Below are positions 34,925 through 47,559 of a stretch of DNA of 64,000 nt, in pieces. How positions within the stretch are numbered: position 1 is the stretch's first letter; every line of letters starts with the position of its first letter. Made by a program: the position numbers and the translations under genes. The notes below the pieces were generated by a model. The model was not told where the DNA came from. It ran no database searches and saw nothing but the letters and a program-made list of their open reading frames with translations. The stretch is from Agaricus subrufescens (Eukaryota > Basidiomycota > Agaricomycetes > Agaricales > Agaricaceae): assembly GCA_029945375.1 (NCBI GenBank), contig CM057066.1, positions 1,426,001 to 1,490,000 on the forward strand, given 5' to 3'.

Positions 34925-36610
34925 AAATCGTGATCAGGATTTTAAGGGTCAAAGAAAAAACAGTATGTATGGGTGAGCGAAGATTTGCTGGTGGAAGTGC
35001 TTAACGAGGATCACAAACATTTTTTACATTCCTTTCCCAGCATCGGCGTTTCCCGCACAACTTCCAACTCCGCCTCGGCACCGTACACACTGACTCCCTC
35101 TCCTCGCTGCTCGTTATTGCAACGGATGCAATCAACCCTTCCTGGATCAACTTTTACTCTCGTCCTTGAACCTAACCCGCAATCTTGATTTTCTGAATTA
35201 CCGATAAATCACCTACCCTCTGCTACGTATTTGACAGTTTTGTTTCACCAACAAATTTCTTTTCTGAACACTCTGTCAACATTACTCCGTGAAACGCCCC
35301 GCACACCAGGTACAATCACATCTCCACCCACTTGTGACGCATATATCGTCGGCTTAATCAGTCATACCTGAATCTGGCACTCTAACACCAGATCCGAAAA
35401 CGACTCGAACGGGCTTGTTTACGTTCTGAAAGGATGCAGCTTTTGACTTGCAACTTACTCCTGTCCGAACTCATGATCTGTGATTTACCATTGAAAGCCC
35501 CCGAGGATTACGATATCTTACCGCTCTTCCCGGTGACGAATATTATAGCGTATCACTGTCACTTCTATTTTTGTTGACTCAACGTTGACTCAACGATTCA
35601 AATTTGTCGCACTGATCGATTGTTCGCCAGCCACATTCTGGCAGTAAGCAAATTTCAATCCGGTCACCGGTCTAATTCGTTTTCTTTCTGTAACACATAC
35701 ATATACCGGTAATTGGTAAATATATGGTCCTTTCTCGGCTCCGATCTAAGCAGCGCCGTATCACTAGTTCGTACGTTCCAGCCTAGTCGATCTCTCCGTG
35801 CCTGTTTGTTCATTATTGTATCAAGTAAGATATGCTGTGTACGGCGCCCGATTACATCCTTTCTCGGCGAACAAAGCGTCCGTACCTATTTACTAACCAA
35901 CAATCCAGTCTAAAAAAGCAGTGCAATCTAGCATTCACACGTACAGCTTCCTGAACATTCGCCATCAGAATCTGTTCCAACGGCTACTATTGATTATAAG
36001 TGAGTCAGCATGGAAGATATGTATGTATGTGAAAGAGACACCACAATCGTTTGCTAAAGGATCCTGAAACTCCCTTTCTTTGATGCACCTCAAAAGGAGC
36101 ACCGTACACGATAACCGGTATAATGCAGCGTTGAAAGGGACAATATGGAGTCAATTCAAAGGGCCTCCGACTTCAGGCATCGGATCCCCATTTTGGGAAT
36201 ACCGTGTTCCCGCATGAAGCTCTCTGACTTGTCTTTCACTTGGTCCGAGATCCTAAACAAAGATCGTAACGGAATCCAGTGCGGGGACTCTGATACATCA
36301 ACCAAACATAGAACCAACAATTAACAGTATAATCATATATTTCATTGTGCACTACTGCCGGTTGACGGGGATACAGGAAAATGTTTCTGATCACGATCTC
36401 CTGTTTTTATGCACCTGAGATTGTATGTTAGGTGCGGTTGCTCGAGCTCTCCAAGGCGCTATCAATACATGCGCGAAAACATGACCGGGGAAGGCACATA
36501 AATAAGTACACTGACATTGAAGATAGGCGAGAAAACATTGTGACATATCATTTCTGATGAATCATGCAAGGTCGACCCGATCATCGAGAGGTGGAGAGCT
36601 AGTATAGGCA
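34925..36610. other. eIF4A upstream region; no supported gene
   Basis: No coding model is supported in this 1.7 kb. It carries two TGACTCA motifs in tandem (35575-35592). Confidence 0.5.
35575..35592. promoter_or_regulatory. paired TGACTCA (Gcn4/AP-1-like) sites
   Basis: TGACTCA occurs at 35575-35581 and 35586-35592, 11 bp apart, about one helical turn, within a direct repeat of TTGACTCAACG. The motif matches the fungal Gcn4/Cpc1 and AP-1 consensus. It lies about 650 bp upstream of eIF4A; regulation of that gene is only a possibility. Confidence 0.35.
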
Positions 36611-36616
36611 TCTCTA

Positions 36617-38510
36617 TTAGAATTTCCCCCACATCTTTCCCAGAATCAAGTATCGTGAAAGTAACATCATCGAGAGCGCGAGAAGAATTGTACTACCTGG
36701 AATCCATATTTTAAGACGCAAGTTTGAGAATCAACTAGGGTATGTTACCTGCGTAATAGCTCATTACTTTAGTGCTTCCAGTAGCCACATTGATCGCGCC
36801 GGATATGGGTGGCCCTAGAAGCGAGCCCACAGCTGCAAAAACGAAAACGGTACCCACACGGCGGCCAACGTCTTCAATGGCCCCCATGACAAAAAGGGGT
36901 ATGTGAAATGCTGAAACGTACGCCGCCGAAGTGAAGCTACAAATAGCAATATAAACATTACCAAAGATTACACATTGTACTGCTCACCCGTAGAGAACTG
37001 CCACAGCAACAAATGAGCCCTTGCTCTTGGCGTATGGCCATGAAAAGGTCATAATGGATACGGCAACAGTCATAGGTGTGATCACATTAATTGCGCCTAT
37101 TAACTATTTGCAACATGCTCAAAGCAATGATAGGAATAAACTTACCCCATCGATCAACCATGACGCCCGTCATCAGTCTGCCGACGCCGCCCCCTGCATT
37201 TACGAGACTGACGAGATAAAATGAAAAGTCTTCAGGTACACCCACATTGATTGCGCTGATGTCAATAAATGTCAAAACTGTCATCATCAATATTGAGAAT
37301 GGATCAGGAGACGACGGCGGAGTCAAGTTTCAACAAACCTGTATATATCCCCATGAAAGCGATTGTATTAGCAGCGCAATAAAGTGTGAACGCCGGTGTT
37401 TTGAATGCCGTCATATTGAATAAGCCACCCGGCATATTTTTTGGGGGAAGCCGTCGAGCGAGAGTGATATTAGCGATTCCAAGTGTGAAAAGTATCATGA
37501 ACCCTAGGATCCGCATAGTCCAGGGAAAGCTAAGTATGTTCAAATCCCATGGCGTGTCTTGCACAATGCCAAACTTACCCCACTATTCTTATGAGGTGAC
37601 GTGCGGCGATGGGAAAGACAGTTCCTCCCAATGAAGACCCTGCTGCCGTTATACCTAGTGCCATCCCTCTTCTCTTCCTGAACCAATGTCCAATGGCGGT
37701 GAGGGCAGGACCAAAACATATTCCGCTCGCTATCTGAATGAAGGAGATAAGTAGGAATCATGCTGGGTGACAGGTTTGCCTAACACCAACTAAAAATCCT
37801 TGACAAAGAAGGAAATGCCAGTATTCTCGGCATTGTGCTGTCAATATCGCTGAAACGGTGAGTAGGATGGTTCCGCAAAGGAACGGAATTTTAAAATAGC
37901 CCAAGTCGAACATCCGGCCCGTAATCTGACCTGGAAGAAACACGAGGGAATACTTATAATACCTTTGTCAGCTTGATCATAGTAACAGATTGGAGTTGAT
38001 ACCTGGATAGAACCAATCCACGCGCTTTGGAGTGTATGATTACGTCATAAATTTGAATGATCGGTGAAAAAAACTTACATTTGGGACGGCGAGGAATTTT
38101 TTAGTAAGTCGGTCTCATAGTATGACTGGAAAACCTGTTGTGCTATCTCAACTTGCGTTTTCGAGCTTCTGTGTCACACGCACACCCCATGAATTGACAA
38201 ATCCAAATCTAATTGATTTACGGTCAGGATTGAACATATCGAAAGGCTTCGACTTGGTTACGTTGCAAAGGTACAACAAGCACTCTATATTTTAATGAAG
38301 CAATCAGTAAAAAGCTCCTCGATGCGAATTTATTTCACTAACTCCCAATACCACAAGCCATGCCCTCAAGCCACCTTCGGGATAATCGCCATCATCGAGG
38401 TTAAGATCAGCCGATGGTTCTTTGCCATCTTCTCTACTATGTAGTGCTTTTTCGTATTCGGGAGGGGATGAGCAAGCATACTGAGTACTGTCACCGGAAT
38501 CCTTCGACAT
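36617..38510 (-). CDS. MFS transporter, monocarboxylate-transporter type
   Basis: A gene of about ten short-intron exons running from ATG 38510 to the stop at 36617-36619. The N-terminal ~50 residues are hydrophilic and end in YPEGGLRAWLVVLG, the usual entry into TM1 of fungal MCT-like proteins. Next come FGFVNSWGVFQSYYETDLL and AWIGSIQ, then FYFLPGQ-like text LPGQITGRMFDLGYFKIPF, ICFGPALTAIGHWFRKRRGM, TAAGSSLGGTVFPI, DISAINVGVPEDFSFYLVS, NAGGGVGRLMTGVMVDRWG and VGTVFVFAAVGSLLGPPISG. The last exon encodes a final TM segment (STILLALSMMLLSRYLILG). The family moves monocarboxylates or, in some fungi, riboflavin across the plasma membrane; the substrate is not determinable here. Several exon borders are approximate. 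Confidence 0.85.
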
Positions 38511-38514
38511 CGTG

Positions 38515-41500
38515 GAAAAGCGAAGCCGGCCAGTGCGTAGAGTCTGGGAAGGGGAAAGAAAGATGAGAGCTCGAGTCAAGGACAGGGCCTCCGATTGAAT
38601 TAAACTTATTTTCTCTTTTCCGGAGCTCGTTTCCTTCCAATGCGCACTCGGCACCATTATGTTGAAAATTGCAGCATTTCAATGCCTCTAATTCTCACGT
38701 CGAGGGCCACTCTTGGTCGGCCCAAGGACTCATGATATTGAACAATTAAAATGGTCAGCGGCAGTGGCATCCCTGGTGATAACAAAATCAGGGAGCCGCC
38801 ACACTCCCACCTCTTTTCACCCCCTAAACAACGTGCCTCGCTTCTATATTAAATACACAATACCCGCGTAAAGTCCTCATGAGAGTAAAATTACTTGTTA
38901 CAGTCACTAGATTGAGAGACCAAAATGTAACGGCACGCCAAGCATATACCATGAATGGAAGGAGCAGCGAATACTCAACTACACAAAGAGGTGTACATAA
39001 CCTGATGTTTGATATCCATGGGAACAATGCAGAAAGGTCCATGCTGGATCCATGTGTAGTCGTAATCTTATCTTATCTTTCATGTAACCCTTCTCACGCC
39101 ATCGTACCTGTCGCCTCGTTTCCTCTCCCCGAGCCCAAGTTTTTGCCTGTGATACATTCGACCCACTTGACACATATACTACCTGTCTGGAATTTGAGAG
39201 GCATCCTGCCACATCGAAGAAGGTACGCCTTGTGGAGGTGCTCGGTTACGTACTACGTGAGGTCCTCGAGTGTATCCGTTCACACTGCTGCGGGGTCCAT
39301 CTCATGGGAGTAGACACAATTTTTGGATTCCGTGTCACAGTTTTGTCTGTGAGTTTTACCTTTGATCTACCAATACTAACCAAACATTTCTTCCGGAGTT
39401 ATGAGCTCCAAAGGTCAAATGCCTGTACCGCCATCGACATCTCGTCCTAGGAAACAAAGAAACAAATAGGAGCGGAGATATGGTCATAAGAGTGCAAACA
39501 CACAGGTCAGTAATTTCTCGCAAAACTACCATTCCCGCCGCATATTCACGTTTTATCAGGCCCCATTCATGACAGCTGGCGCTGCGTCATAACTGGCATG
39601 CTCCACGAGGATGCTCCCGCTGATGCCATGGCCGCCCAAGTATATACCACTCGTCTCGGAGTGCACTCATATCCCTCCAGAGGGCGCATTCCTTGGTCCG
39701 CAACCTCAGGGCACATTTTCTTTGTGCCTGTTTCTATTGTCGGCGATTTATGAGCTCTTCTGACACGACTACTCAACTCTGCTCCAGTATCGGCGATCCT
39801 TCACATCACAAGTAACCTCGAGAATTTCGTGACGATGGCCAAGATAATTGTGATTCGTTGCAACCTTCGAAGCTACAGTAGGCTGGGTGCTACATTCTTT
39901 GGATTACACACTCATTGAGTACAAGCACGTGTTAGCCCACTGTAAAGTCAGGGCCTGCACCGACTATAATCTCAATTAGTATGAGGTCACCTTCGCCGCC
40001 TCCGATGTTGAAAAACATCCTCTCTTGACCAACTTCTCCGGTTCTGTAGAGTACTTAAATAATGTTTTTAGGGACGCGGATGAGATCGGCCTATTTGCAA
40101 ATGTTGGTGCATCCGTTAATCTGCTCCAGATGCCGAATTATCAAATAATACCGTCATCAGCTTGCTTCCTCACTGATATTGTCTCCAGATGTCAAATCAC
40201 AATTCTATACACAAGTAGCACTCCTAGCTACATCAGGAAAACGGTAACTTCAGCAATGGTGTTAAAAATCTGCCCACACAATTCAATAGAAATTGCGAGT
40301 ACGACTGCGATTCAGTGTCATCGGAGAGGTCGGCCGGCGACAACAACAAATACCACTATCCGTATCCCTCTGCAACCGAAGCTCAGCGCTTTTTACACAG
40401 GCCTTTATGTGGATTCTGCCTGCGAGAACGGTACCAGTAGGGAACATCAGAGGGAAGATGGCGAGGTCGACGGTCGTGAAAGACGTGGCCAGAACTTGGG
40501 TATGCAGGTGTGTCTCTTTTCATCCTCATCTACTCGTCAACTAATCGATTTCCCCAGTGCTTTTCTTTTTGAAACCATCCTAGGCACTCTCTCACAGATG
40601 CCACGACCCCAATCAACGGTAGGCTCTCCTACACCAGAGACTCATCCAAGTGGTATGAGGAACGCTGACCAAGGAAATTAGTCTTACGAGGCTCTCATGG
40701 TACAACAGCTTAGAAGGTTGGGCTGGCCTCCTCCCCGGTATCTATGTGGAAGTAAGGATTCCCTCATCAGCCACGCTATTTTCCTCCTCAACTCAAATAC
40801 CTCTGCTGTCACCGTCAATGCCTATGAGACATATACAATCAAAAACGTCCGATGTTGAACCTGTCTTTCCTGCACGGTCTACTCCGAGAACATCTTGAAT
40901 GATGTTTTCCGAGAGCGGACAACGAAGCAAGAGAATTTTTGTCTCAGAGATGCACCTAGCTTCTTGGAATTAGGCCTACGGATAGTGGCGCGCCGAGAAA
41001 GCGGTCGTAGTCCTACTAGCACACCAGCCCGACCAATCTGACACATCTCCAGAGCTCTCCCTCATTCCGCAACCTCACAGGCGCTAACGATGAAGGCAGA
41101 CCAAAGACGCTCGAGTCAAAGGCTGGTTCTATGACTTCGGTTTCTCCCTGGCGTTGACGCATGTTTTATACCTGGATGCAATGTGCAATGCCTCTTATCA
41201 CTGCATCGCTACGTGAGATACAATCCGTTTCGCTCATGTGAGAGTGAGCTGGGTAGGAAGGTTGGAATGATAGTATTCATAGACAGAGGATAAATAAGTG
41301 ATGGTAAACTACAAAGTCAAATTTGTTACCATGTAAAGCCGATATCGATCCATCCCATCATCAGGGTGGATTATAGAATCTAAAACTATGGTAGTTGGTA
41401 TGTGGTACAATGTCTCTCTCATGCCTGTCCAAGCGTGTTAAAAAGATGCATTTCTTTCTTCGAATAGCACCAGTCTCCCACTATGTATATCATACCATCA

Positions 41501-42600
41501 GAAAGCACGATACAGTGCGCTTTTATTGCAAGTCATCTGTGGTATACCCTTGCACAAGCTCTCTGAGTTAAGACTAAGAGACTTGACCATCAGAATACGA
41601 TTAGTGTCAACGAAACACAATGACATCTATATGTCTAACATCGTCAATGATGACGATTGTGATTGTACCATATTTATTTAGAATATGTGATTGCACAATG
41701 CGGGGAGGTCGTTCTCAAACACAGGAGGAAGTATGTCTAGCGTAAAACTACAAAATAACATCTCAAAGTCAGTGCCTAACGGTTGTTTTGGTTCAGCGTC
41801 CAGTCTTCTAATTGCCCCGGGCCACTCACAAGCTGGACAAACCAAGTCGCCGCCTTTCCCGTTCACTCATCATGCATCATGATTCAATAGATAAAAATAT
41901 GGGACTGCACTTACAACACACTGACAATATTGACTATCAATAGAGCAAGCTCACCATACAACAAGAAGGGAGCCCATTTGATCGATACAACCCAATGTTA
42001 CGCTCATCAGAGGACACACGGTCAACCCGGATACCTATCTTAACCATCTGCCACCTCCGGATGCCTTTGCATATGAGGCTGGCAGTGATATTCTGCTCGT
42101 CCTCTTGGTGTCAGTTTTCTTGTTTTCTCTATTATACCTTCCCCTACTGATCGCTATAAAAGGTTATAATTTGGGATATATTCGCCATTCTCCCTGATGA
42201 CATAAGAGTTGTACGCCGGAGCCGTTGTTCGCTCTACTGCATTCTGTTTTATGTTCAGTAGGTTTGTAAGCTGGCTAGTCAGCCAAATTACCGTTATACT
42301 AAAAGGTTAATGCTTCGGCTAAGGACTGTCTTTCTTGTGATGACAACCATTGCGATACTTTATTGCCTTACCTCACTCCCTCCTGTGTTCAAAAGTATGC
42401 TTGCAGCTTGCTTGGCGCCCCTGTTAGCATCGATGTCATGCCGCGCCTACCGCAATACCAAGCTACTTGAATACGATGTCAGCACACTGTACCCAGTTTC
42501 CGAGCCGATCCAGTCTTTGTAGTTCTCGATAGTTGAAAAAGGTCTCCAGGACATTTTAAATGATTTACTAGTAACAAAGTCCATTATAATCAACATCTCT
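38515..42600. other. gene-poor region with decayed fragments
   Basis: No intact gene could be assembled. A plus-strand frame around 39570-39748 reads like the start of a fungal HNH-type domain (SWRCVITGMLHEDAPADAMA), but the following parts are not found. A 218-codon plus-strand frame at 40025-40681 has no motif. Nearby frames up to 41200 look like broken coding sequence. These may be pseudogene remains. Confidence 0.4.
42310..42522 (+). pseudogene. possible C-terminal remnant of a membrane protein
   Basis: A 70-codon frame contains two hydrophobic stretches (TVFLVMTTIAILYCLTSL and MLAACLAPLLASM) followed by SCRAYRNTKLLEY. The hydrophobic segment plus CR-x-R/YR ending resembles the C terminus of common agaricomycete multi-pass membrane proteins of unknown function. 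Nothing upstream joins to it. Confidence 0.25.
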
Positions 42601-42619
42601 ATCCAACTAACCCTAATAT

Positions 42620-43390
42620 GCTTACCGCAGGAGCACGACCGGTGCTCGACCCTGGAAGGGTCCTTCCCGTTGTGGGAGGTCCTGCCGCAAGCGGGCATCC
42701 CGCCCCTGTCTGACCCTGGAGACCGTTGCAGCCGTTCCGTACTCGCGAACCCACGCTTCAGGGGCCATGCCCATACCCGGAACTCGCGCTGCCACGGTCC
42801 CTAGGGGCTCTCTCACGCTCCCGAGCACCAGCGTGCCAACAATAGAACTGAATGGGTGGCTGGGCCCGTGGGACCGGCTGCAGCCTCCCCATTGGCTGTG
42901 TGGCAGGTTCCTGTCCTCGTCACGCTTCCCCTCCTCGAGGACGGGTTTGGGCAGTGACTGGGAGTGACCTGGACGTCACACTCCCTGCCAGCCACTCCGA
43001 TTGGGTGCCCCTGTCCAGTCACGCATCCCGTCCTCGACGCCGTCCTCAGCTGTGACCTGGGACAGTGACGGGTGAGTGATGGCATCGTCTGTGATTGGAT
43101 GTGAGTGGATGTGGAGCCCCCTTGGGCATCCCCTGTCCATCCCCGCATCCCGGGTTCTCTGTCACGCTTTCCCGTCCTCGATCCCGTCCTCAGGTGTGAC
43201 CTGGGGTGACCTGGACATCACGCCTGGAGTGATGGCCCCAGCTGGCGGTGAGCACATTTTCAGTGCTGCCGGCCTCGAGTTGGATGTCAGGGGCCCACTC
43301 CCCCCCCTCCTCGGGCATCCCCTGTCCATCCCTCCCTGAATCCCGGGTTCTCTGTCACTCATGCTTTCACGTCCTCGATCCCATTGCATA
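42620..43390. repeat. GC-rich degenerate tandem repeats
   Basis: Blocks such as 'gggcatcccctgtccatccc', 'cccgggttctctgtcac' and 'gtgacctgga' recur. The clearest pair is 43126-43190 and 43314-43383 (period ~188 bp), with more diverged copies from about 42900. Open frames here are repeat artefacts. Confidence 0.65.
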
Positions 43391-43399
43391 TTTATGACC

Positions 43400-44315
43400 A
43401 AAAAGCCGCTTTTGAGCATATCTTTTCATTGCACGGTCTGATTCCCGCAATACTTTGACTGACAGGGCAGATATATTGTATGCAGTCCTGATCCAATTTA
43501 TGGCCCTGTAGCGTGAGAACTGAACATTTGCGAAGGGTTTTACTGGTTCGCGATGATCAAATCACCAGTTTGCTCTGGGAAATTTGACTCGAAAAGCATA
43601 CCACTAGGTAGGGTATTCTTAGGTGACCCCACATATATCTTTTCAGCCAAGCAAATGCGCTTCATCAAAAGTTATGCCCAAACGCGGATTTTTTAAAAGT
43701 GGTCACATGCAGGAGAAAAAATCCGCGTTTGGGAATAGCTTCTGATCCAACGGTCCAATTCCTCTGAAATTTGGGCAGGGGTGGCGCCTAGTATGCTTGC
43801 ATCCTCGGTCCCATTTGCAGAGGATTAGCGTGGGAAATGAATATTTGCGGAGGGAAATACTGGTTCCCGGTGATCAAATCACCCATTTGGGCTTGAGAAT
43901 TTTACCTGAAAGGGTTACCACTAGATAGAGCCTTTTTATGTGATGCCAGACATCGAATTTCAGGTAACCAAATGATCTTTACAAGACGTTATGCCCAAAC
44001 GCGGGTTTTTCAAAAGTGGTCACATGCTTAGGCCAAAAATCCGCGTTTGGGCATATCTTTTAACGGGATAGTCCGATTCCTAAGATTTTCGGGTGGAAGG
44101 TGCGCATATGTAGTGTGCAACTATGGTCAAGGTATAGAGCATTAGTGTGGGAAATGAATATTTGCAAAACAAAATACTGCTTCCCGATGATCAAATCACC
44201 TACTTGGGCTTGAGATTTTTACCGGGAATGTATACCACTAGATAGAGCATTTTTATGTGATGCCACACACCAGATTTCAGCCAACCAAACAATCTTTAAA
44301 AGAAGTTATGCCCAA
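43400..44315. repeat. ~320-bp tandem repeat, three units bounded by hairpins
   Basis: Units begin near 43405, 43735 and 44053, each with a 'ccgattcc/ccaattcc' block. Each holds a 'gatcaaatcacc..ttggg' block, an 'accactag.tag' block and a 'ttatgcccaaacg' block. The first two unit junctions are inverted repeats: 43677-43694 with 43716-43733 (18 of 18 bp, 21-nt loop) and 43991-44010 with 44036-44055 (19 of 20 bp). The loop 'aaaagtggtcacatgc' is conserved. Confidence 0.8.
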
Positions 44316-44699
44316 ACGTGGGTCGAGTGCACAAGAAGAATGGACAGAAAACCTCAAAGCACATGGCCAAAAAGAAAGCTTGAGTTAAGGAATTAGACAG
44401 TCCAAGTATGGTGTCTTGAGAAAAGCCAGGAAACCGGGGCTATTGAAACAAGCTCATGCTTTCAATGGTGTTGACTTTGAATGGCGGCCATGCTTTGAAG
44501 TGTATTGGATGCAAATGAGCCAGCAAGGATAGAGCATGGTGGCATGCAGCCTGAAGACATGTAGAGGTCTAGACAGAAATGAAAAACAGACAGGGCAAGC
44601 CTGAAAAAAAAAAAATAGAAGGAAACCAAAACAAGAAACAAAAAGGAGATTAAATTAAAGTAGCTAAGCCACAGACAGACAGTATAGATAAGGGCAGCA

Positions 44700-46640
44700 G
44701 TCAATGCTTGAATTGCATCCCATTGCATTCTGCATTCCGCCCCATGGCTCCCAGGTGCAAGGAACAGCCCTCTTCATTGCCTTCCAGCTCCAGGCACACT
44801 GGCCAGTCCCAGTCTTGGCACCCACCGCCGCCTCCACCGCCGACCATGACCACAACACTCACAACCCACAGAGAGGAGGACATGGAAGTCGATGTCACTG
44901 ACTTTGGTGGTGGAGGCTCCTTGTTCCACCAGCAGGTAAGTAAATTCATGTGGCCCCAGATCAATATGTGCTGATCTCCCCTCTCTGACTCATATTTATA
45001 GGTGCATCTGGAATGAGCCATGTTGAGATCCCGTCATACTCAGCATCCCAAAAGGAAAGCGCAGGGATCATCTACTTACCTTCTTGTTTGAAATGTGCCT
45101 TGATTGGCCAAGTCTGCATTGCAGATTGGTGAGGCATTGCATGCAGCCTGTGTAAGCACTCACATACCACTTGCTTTTACTCATGCAGCAGTGGTGGTGG
45201 GGGGGGAGCAGCAGCAGGCACGCAACAATGGCAACAGCAACACCATCGGCCTCTACCTCTGGGGCCCGCTCAGTGGCTCCACCCATCTCCCAGTCTCAGT
45301 CTCAGTCTTCATCCTCCAGGCGACCACCAGCCTCCCAATCACAGCCCCAGTCTCAGTCTCAGTCTCAGTCCCAGGCCTCAATGTCCAGGAGTGGCCATGG
45401 ATCCAGTGGCCAGATCACAATCCCACAGCCAACTGCCTCTTCTTCCTCTACTTCTGCTTCATCATCATAGGCCATGGCAGCAGCAGCAGCACATTGCGCT
45501 CCCAAGGCCACTGTGACATGCCCTCCTCCAGCCCAGCATCTTCCATGGGCCCTCCCCCTGTTCCTAGTAAGTCTATCCATCATCCCTTGGTGGTCAATTG
45601 GGCACTGACACACTCTGACAGTCATCAACTATGGAGCCTCCCCTAGTTTTGGGACTCCAGTGCTGCTGGCCCTGTCTTACTCCTCTTCAGGCAGCTCCAT
45701 GCTGGCCTCTATCCATGCTCCTGGTGTTGCTGCATCCCAGCCTTTCCAGCAGCTGGCATCCCAGCCTTTCTACCAGGCTTTCCAGCAGCCAGGGGCAGCT
45801 TCACACTACATGGCCCACCCCAGTCACTACTCTGTGCCCTCGCCTCCTCCTCCTGATGCTTGCTATGGATGATTGGAGCCTTACAAGTCTTACAACACTC
45901 CTCAGCCCACCTCTCCTACCCATCAGCATCAGCGCTTGGCTTCCAGCCCAACAGGGCAGCACATGATGGAGGTTTGCAAGAAATCACTTGACAGCGTCAT
46001 GGCTGGGATCCAGCAAATGACAGTTGCACACTGAGAGTCTACAGGTGTGCTCCAGGACATGACCAGGGCACTGCAGGCCTTGATGGCACACATGGACCAC
46101 TGGGGCAACCAGGTGAATGTGATGGGCATCCAGATGCAAGGCCTGGGGCAGCAGATGGACCTCAACACTTGGGCAGTTGATTGCCACCAGCAGCAGCTCA
46201 TCTCATTGGAGTCCACTGTGCAGGGCATGAGCAAGGAGGCAAGGTATTTGAGGCAGGAGATGAGGATGATGCAGCAAGAGTATACTGGGATGGGGGGCTT
46301 GAGTGGGGGAAACAACATGGTGATGGCAGCCATGCCAGTGATGGGCTTGTTGGGGAGCTGGTCTGGTGCAAGAGGAGGAACACCTGGGGTGGGGAGTCCC
46401 TATGAAACCTTTGCCGCCTTGGGTGGGTGCACTGGTAGTGGGAGCTGCAATGGGCAATCCATGGCTGGGTCCTCAGTGGCTGGGTCAGTGGCTGGGTCAG
46501 TTTCAGGTCAAGGGCAACACAGTGGTTCAGTTGCAGGCAGGAGCAGGGAATCCGAGGAGGAGGAGAAGAAGGAGGAGGAGCAACAGCCTAGGAGGAAGAG
46601 TAGGTGGTCTACAGGTAAGGTGAGGTACGGTATTTGATGT
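44700..46640 (+). pseudogene. low-complexity, coiled-coil gene remnant of unknown origin
   Basis: A run of plus-strand coding-like segments, none joinable without breaks: 44708-44933 (Pro-rich, acidic), 45171-45470 (SQSQSQ repeats), 45660-45872, and 46047-46637. The last encodes a coiled coil (MTRALQALMAHMDHWG, then QEMRMMQQEYTGMG) followed by a Gly/Ser-rich stretch and an acidic/basic C terminus. Composition resembles DNA-transposon accessory genes of fungi, but no family is recognised. Confidence 0.35.
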
Positions 46641-46689
46641 CTTGTTCCCTCTTCCCTGTCCTGTCACTGGCTCGTGGTGTACACTTTAG

Positions 46690-46830
46690 CAGTGGACTGT
46701 ATGATCTATGACACATGTTTGTTTTTTTTTTGTTTTGTTTTTCTTTTTCTTTTTGTATCATATTTCCCTGTTTTCTTGTTTTCTTGTTTTCTTTTTCTTT
46801 TACTTTGTTTTCTTTTTTTTTTGTAATTGT
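46690..46830. repeat. T-rich low-complexity tract
   Basis: Poly(T)-rich sequence with repeated 'tttctttttctttt' and 'gttttcttgtt' runs. It could be the remains of poly(A) tails of minus-strand retrocopies or simple slippage. Confidence 0.6.
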
Positions 46831-47031
46831 ATCCCTTTTGAATTGATGAACGATATGTGATTCTTGCTCCCTGAACACTTACCTAAGGATAAAACCCAAA
46901 TATCCAAAGTCCTTGCTATTTTATCTGAAGCCAGAGTGTCTTCAGTCTCTATCCACATCACATTGTATTGCTACACCTCAATATTGTCGCTTTGATCAGA
47001 AGAGAAATATATAGAGATAGACCACCATCTG

Positions 47032-47294
47032 GAATGCATGGAAGAGTAGCTACTGAATGTCCCTATTAAATGCAAAAGATCCCTTGTCAATTGAGAAGGA
47101 ATTGAGGGAGATAAACCTAAAAAAGCGTTCAAAAGGAGGAAGAGCATGAAATAAAGCAAAGAACTAATAGCATATACATGTACTATTCATGTCTAAGTCG
47201 CTTTTTTACATGTATCTCCCTCACTTCTTACTCAATGTACAAGGGATCTTTTGCATTTAATAGGGACATTCAGTAGCTACTCTTCCATGCATTC
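47032..47294. repeat. long inverted repeat, ~95-bp arms
   Basis: 47032-47127 pairs with 47199-47294 at roughly 90 percent identity with a 71-bp spacer. The outer 60 bp (including 'aatgtccctattaaatgc') pair almost perfectly. No open frame is involved. It looks like a foldback element or MITE; a small-RNA hairpin precursor is also possible. Confidence 0.8.
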
Positions 47295-47559
47295 ATTGAA
47301 AGATATTATAGAAGAAATGTGTGGATAAACTGTATTTTTTACCATAAAAATGCAAATTATTGTTTAGCTTCTAGAGCAATATTCTTCTGCTCAATCCGTG
47401 AGATGTTACATGCAATATTTGGATAGAAATGTACAGTTACTGCCTACAATGTATAGTGGTATTGCATTCAATATCTAGCCTGCTATAGAGTGATCTCTCT
47501 CTGTTTCTACCCAAAGTGTAATTTGATTATAACTTTCCCATTTCCTATTGTAATACTAT

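Noticed and set aside
39570..39748. HNH endonuclease-like start (SWRCVITGMLHED)
   Set aside because: Only one short motif; the rest of the domain could not be found, so it is mentioned only as a fragment.
40025..41200. Possible phosphoglycerate kinase or other enzyme relic (text like KAVVVLLAHQPDQ)
   Set aside because: Only a short resemblance, no second motif, several stops; not enough for a call.
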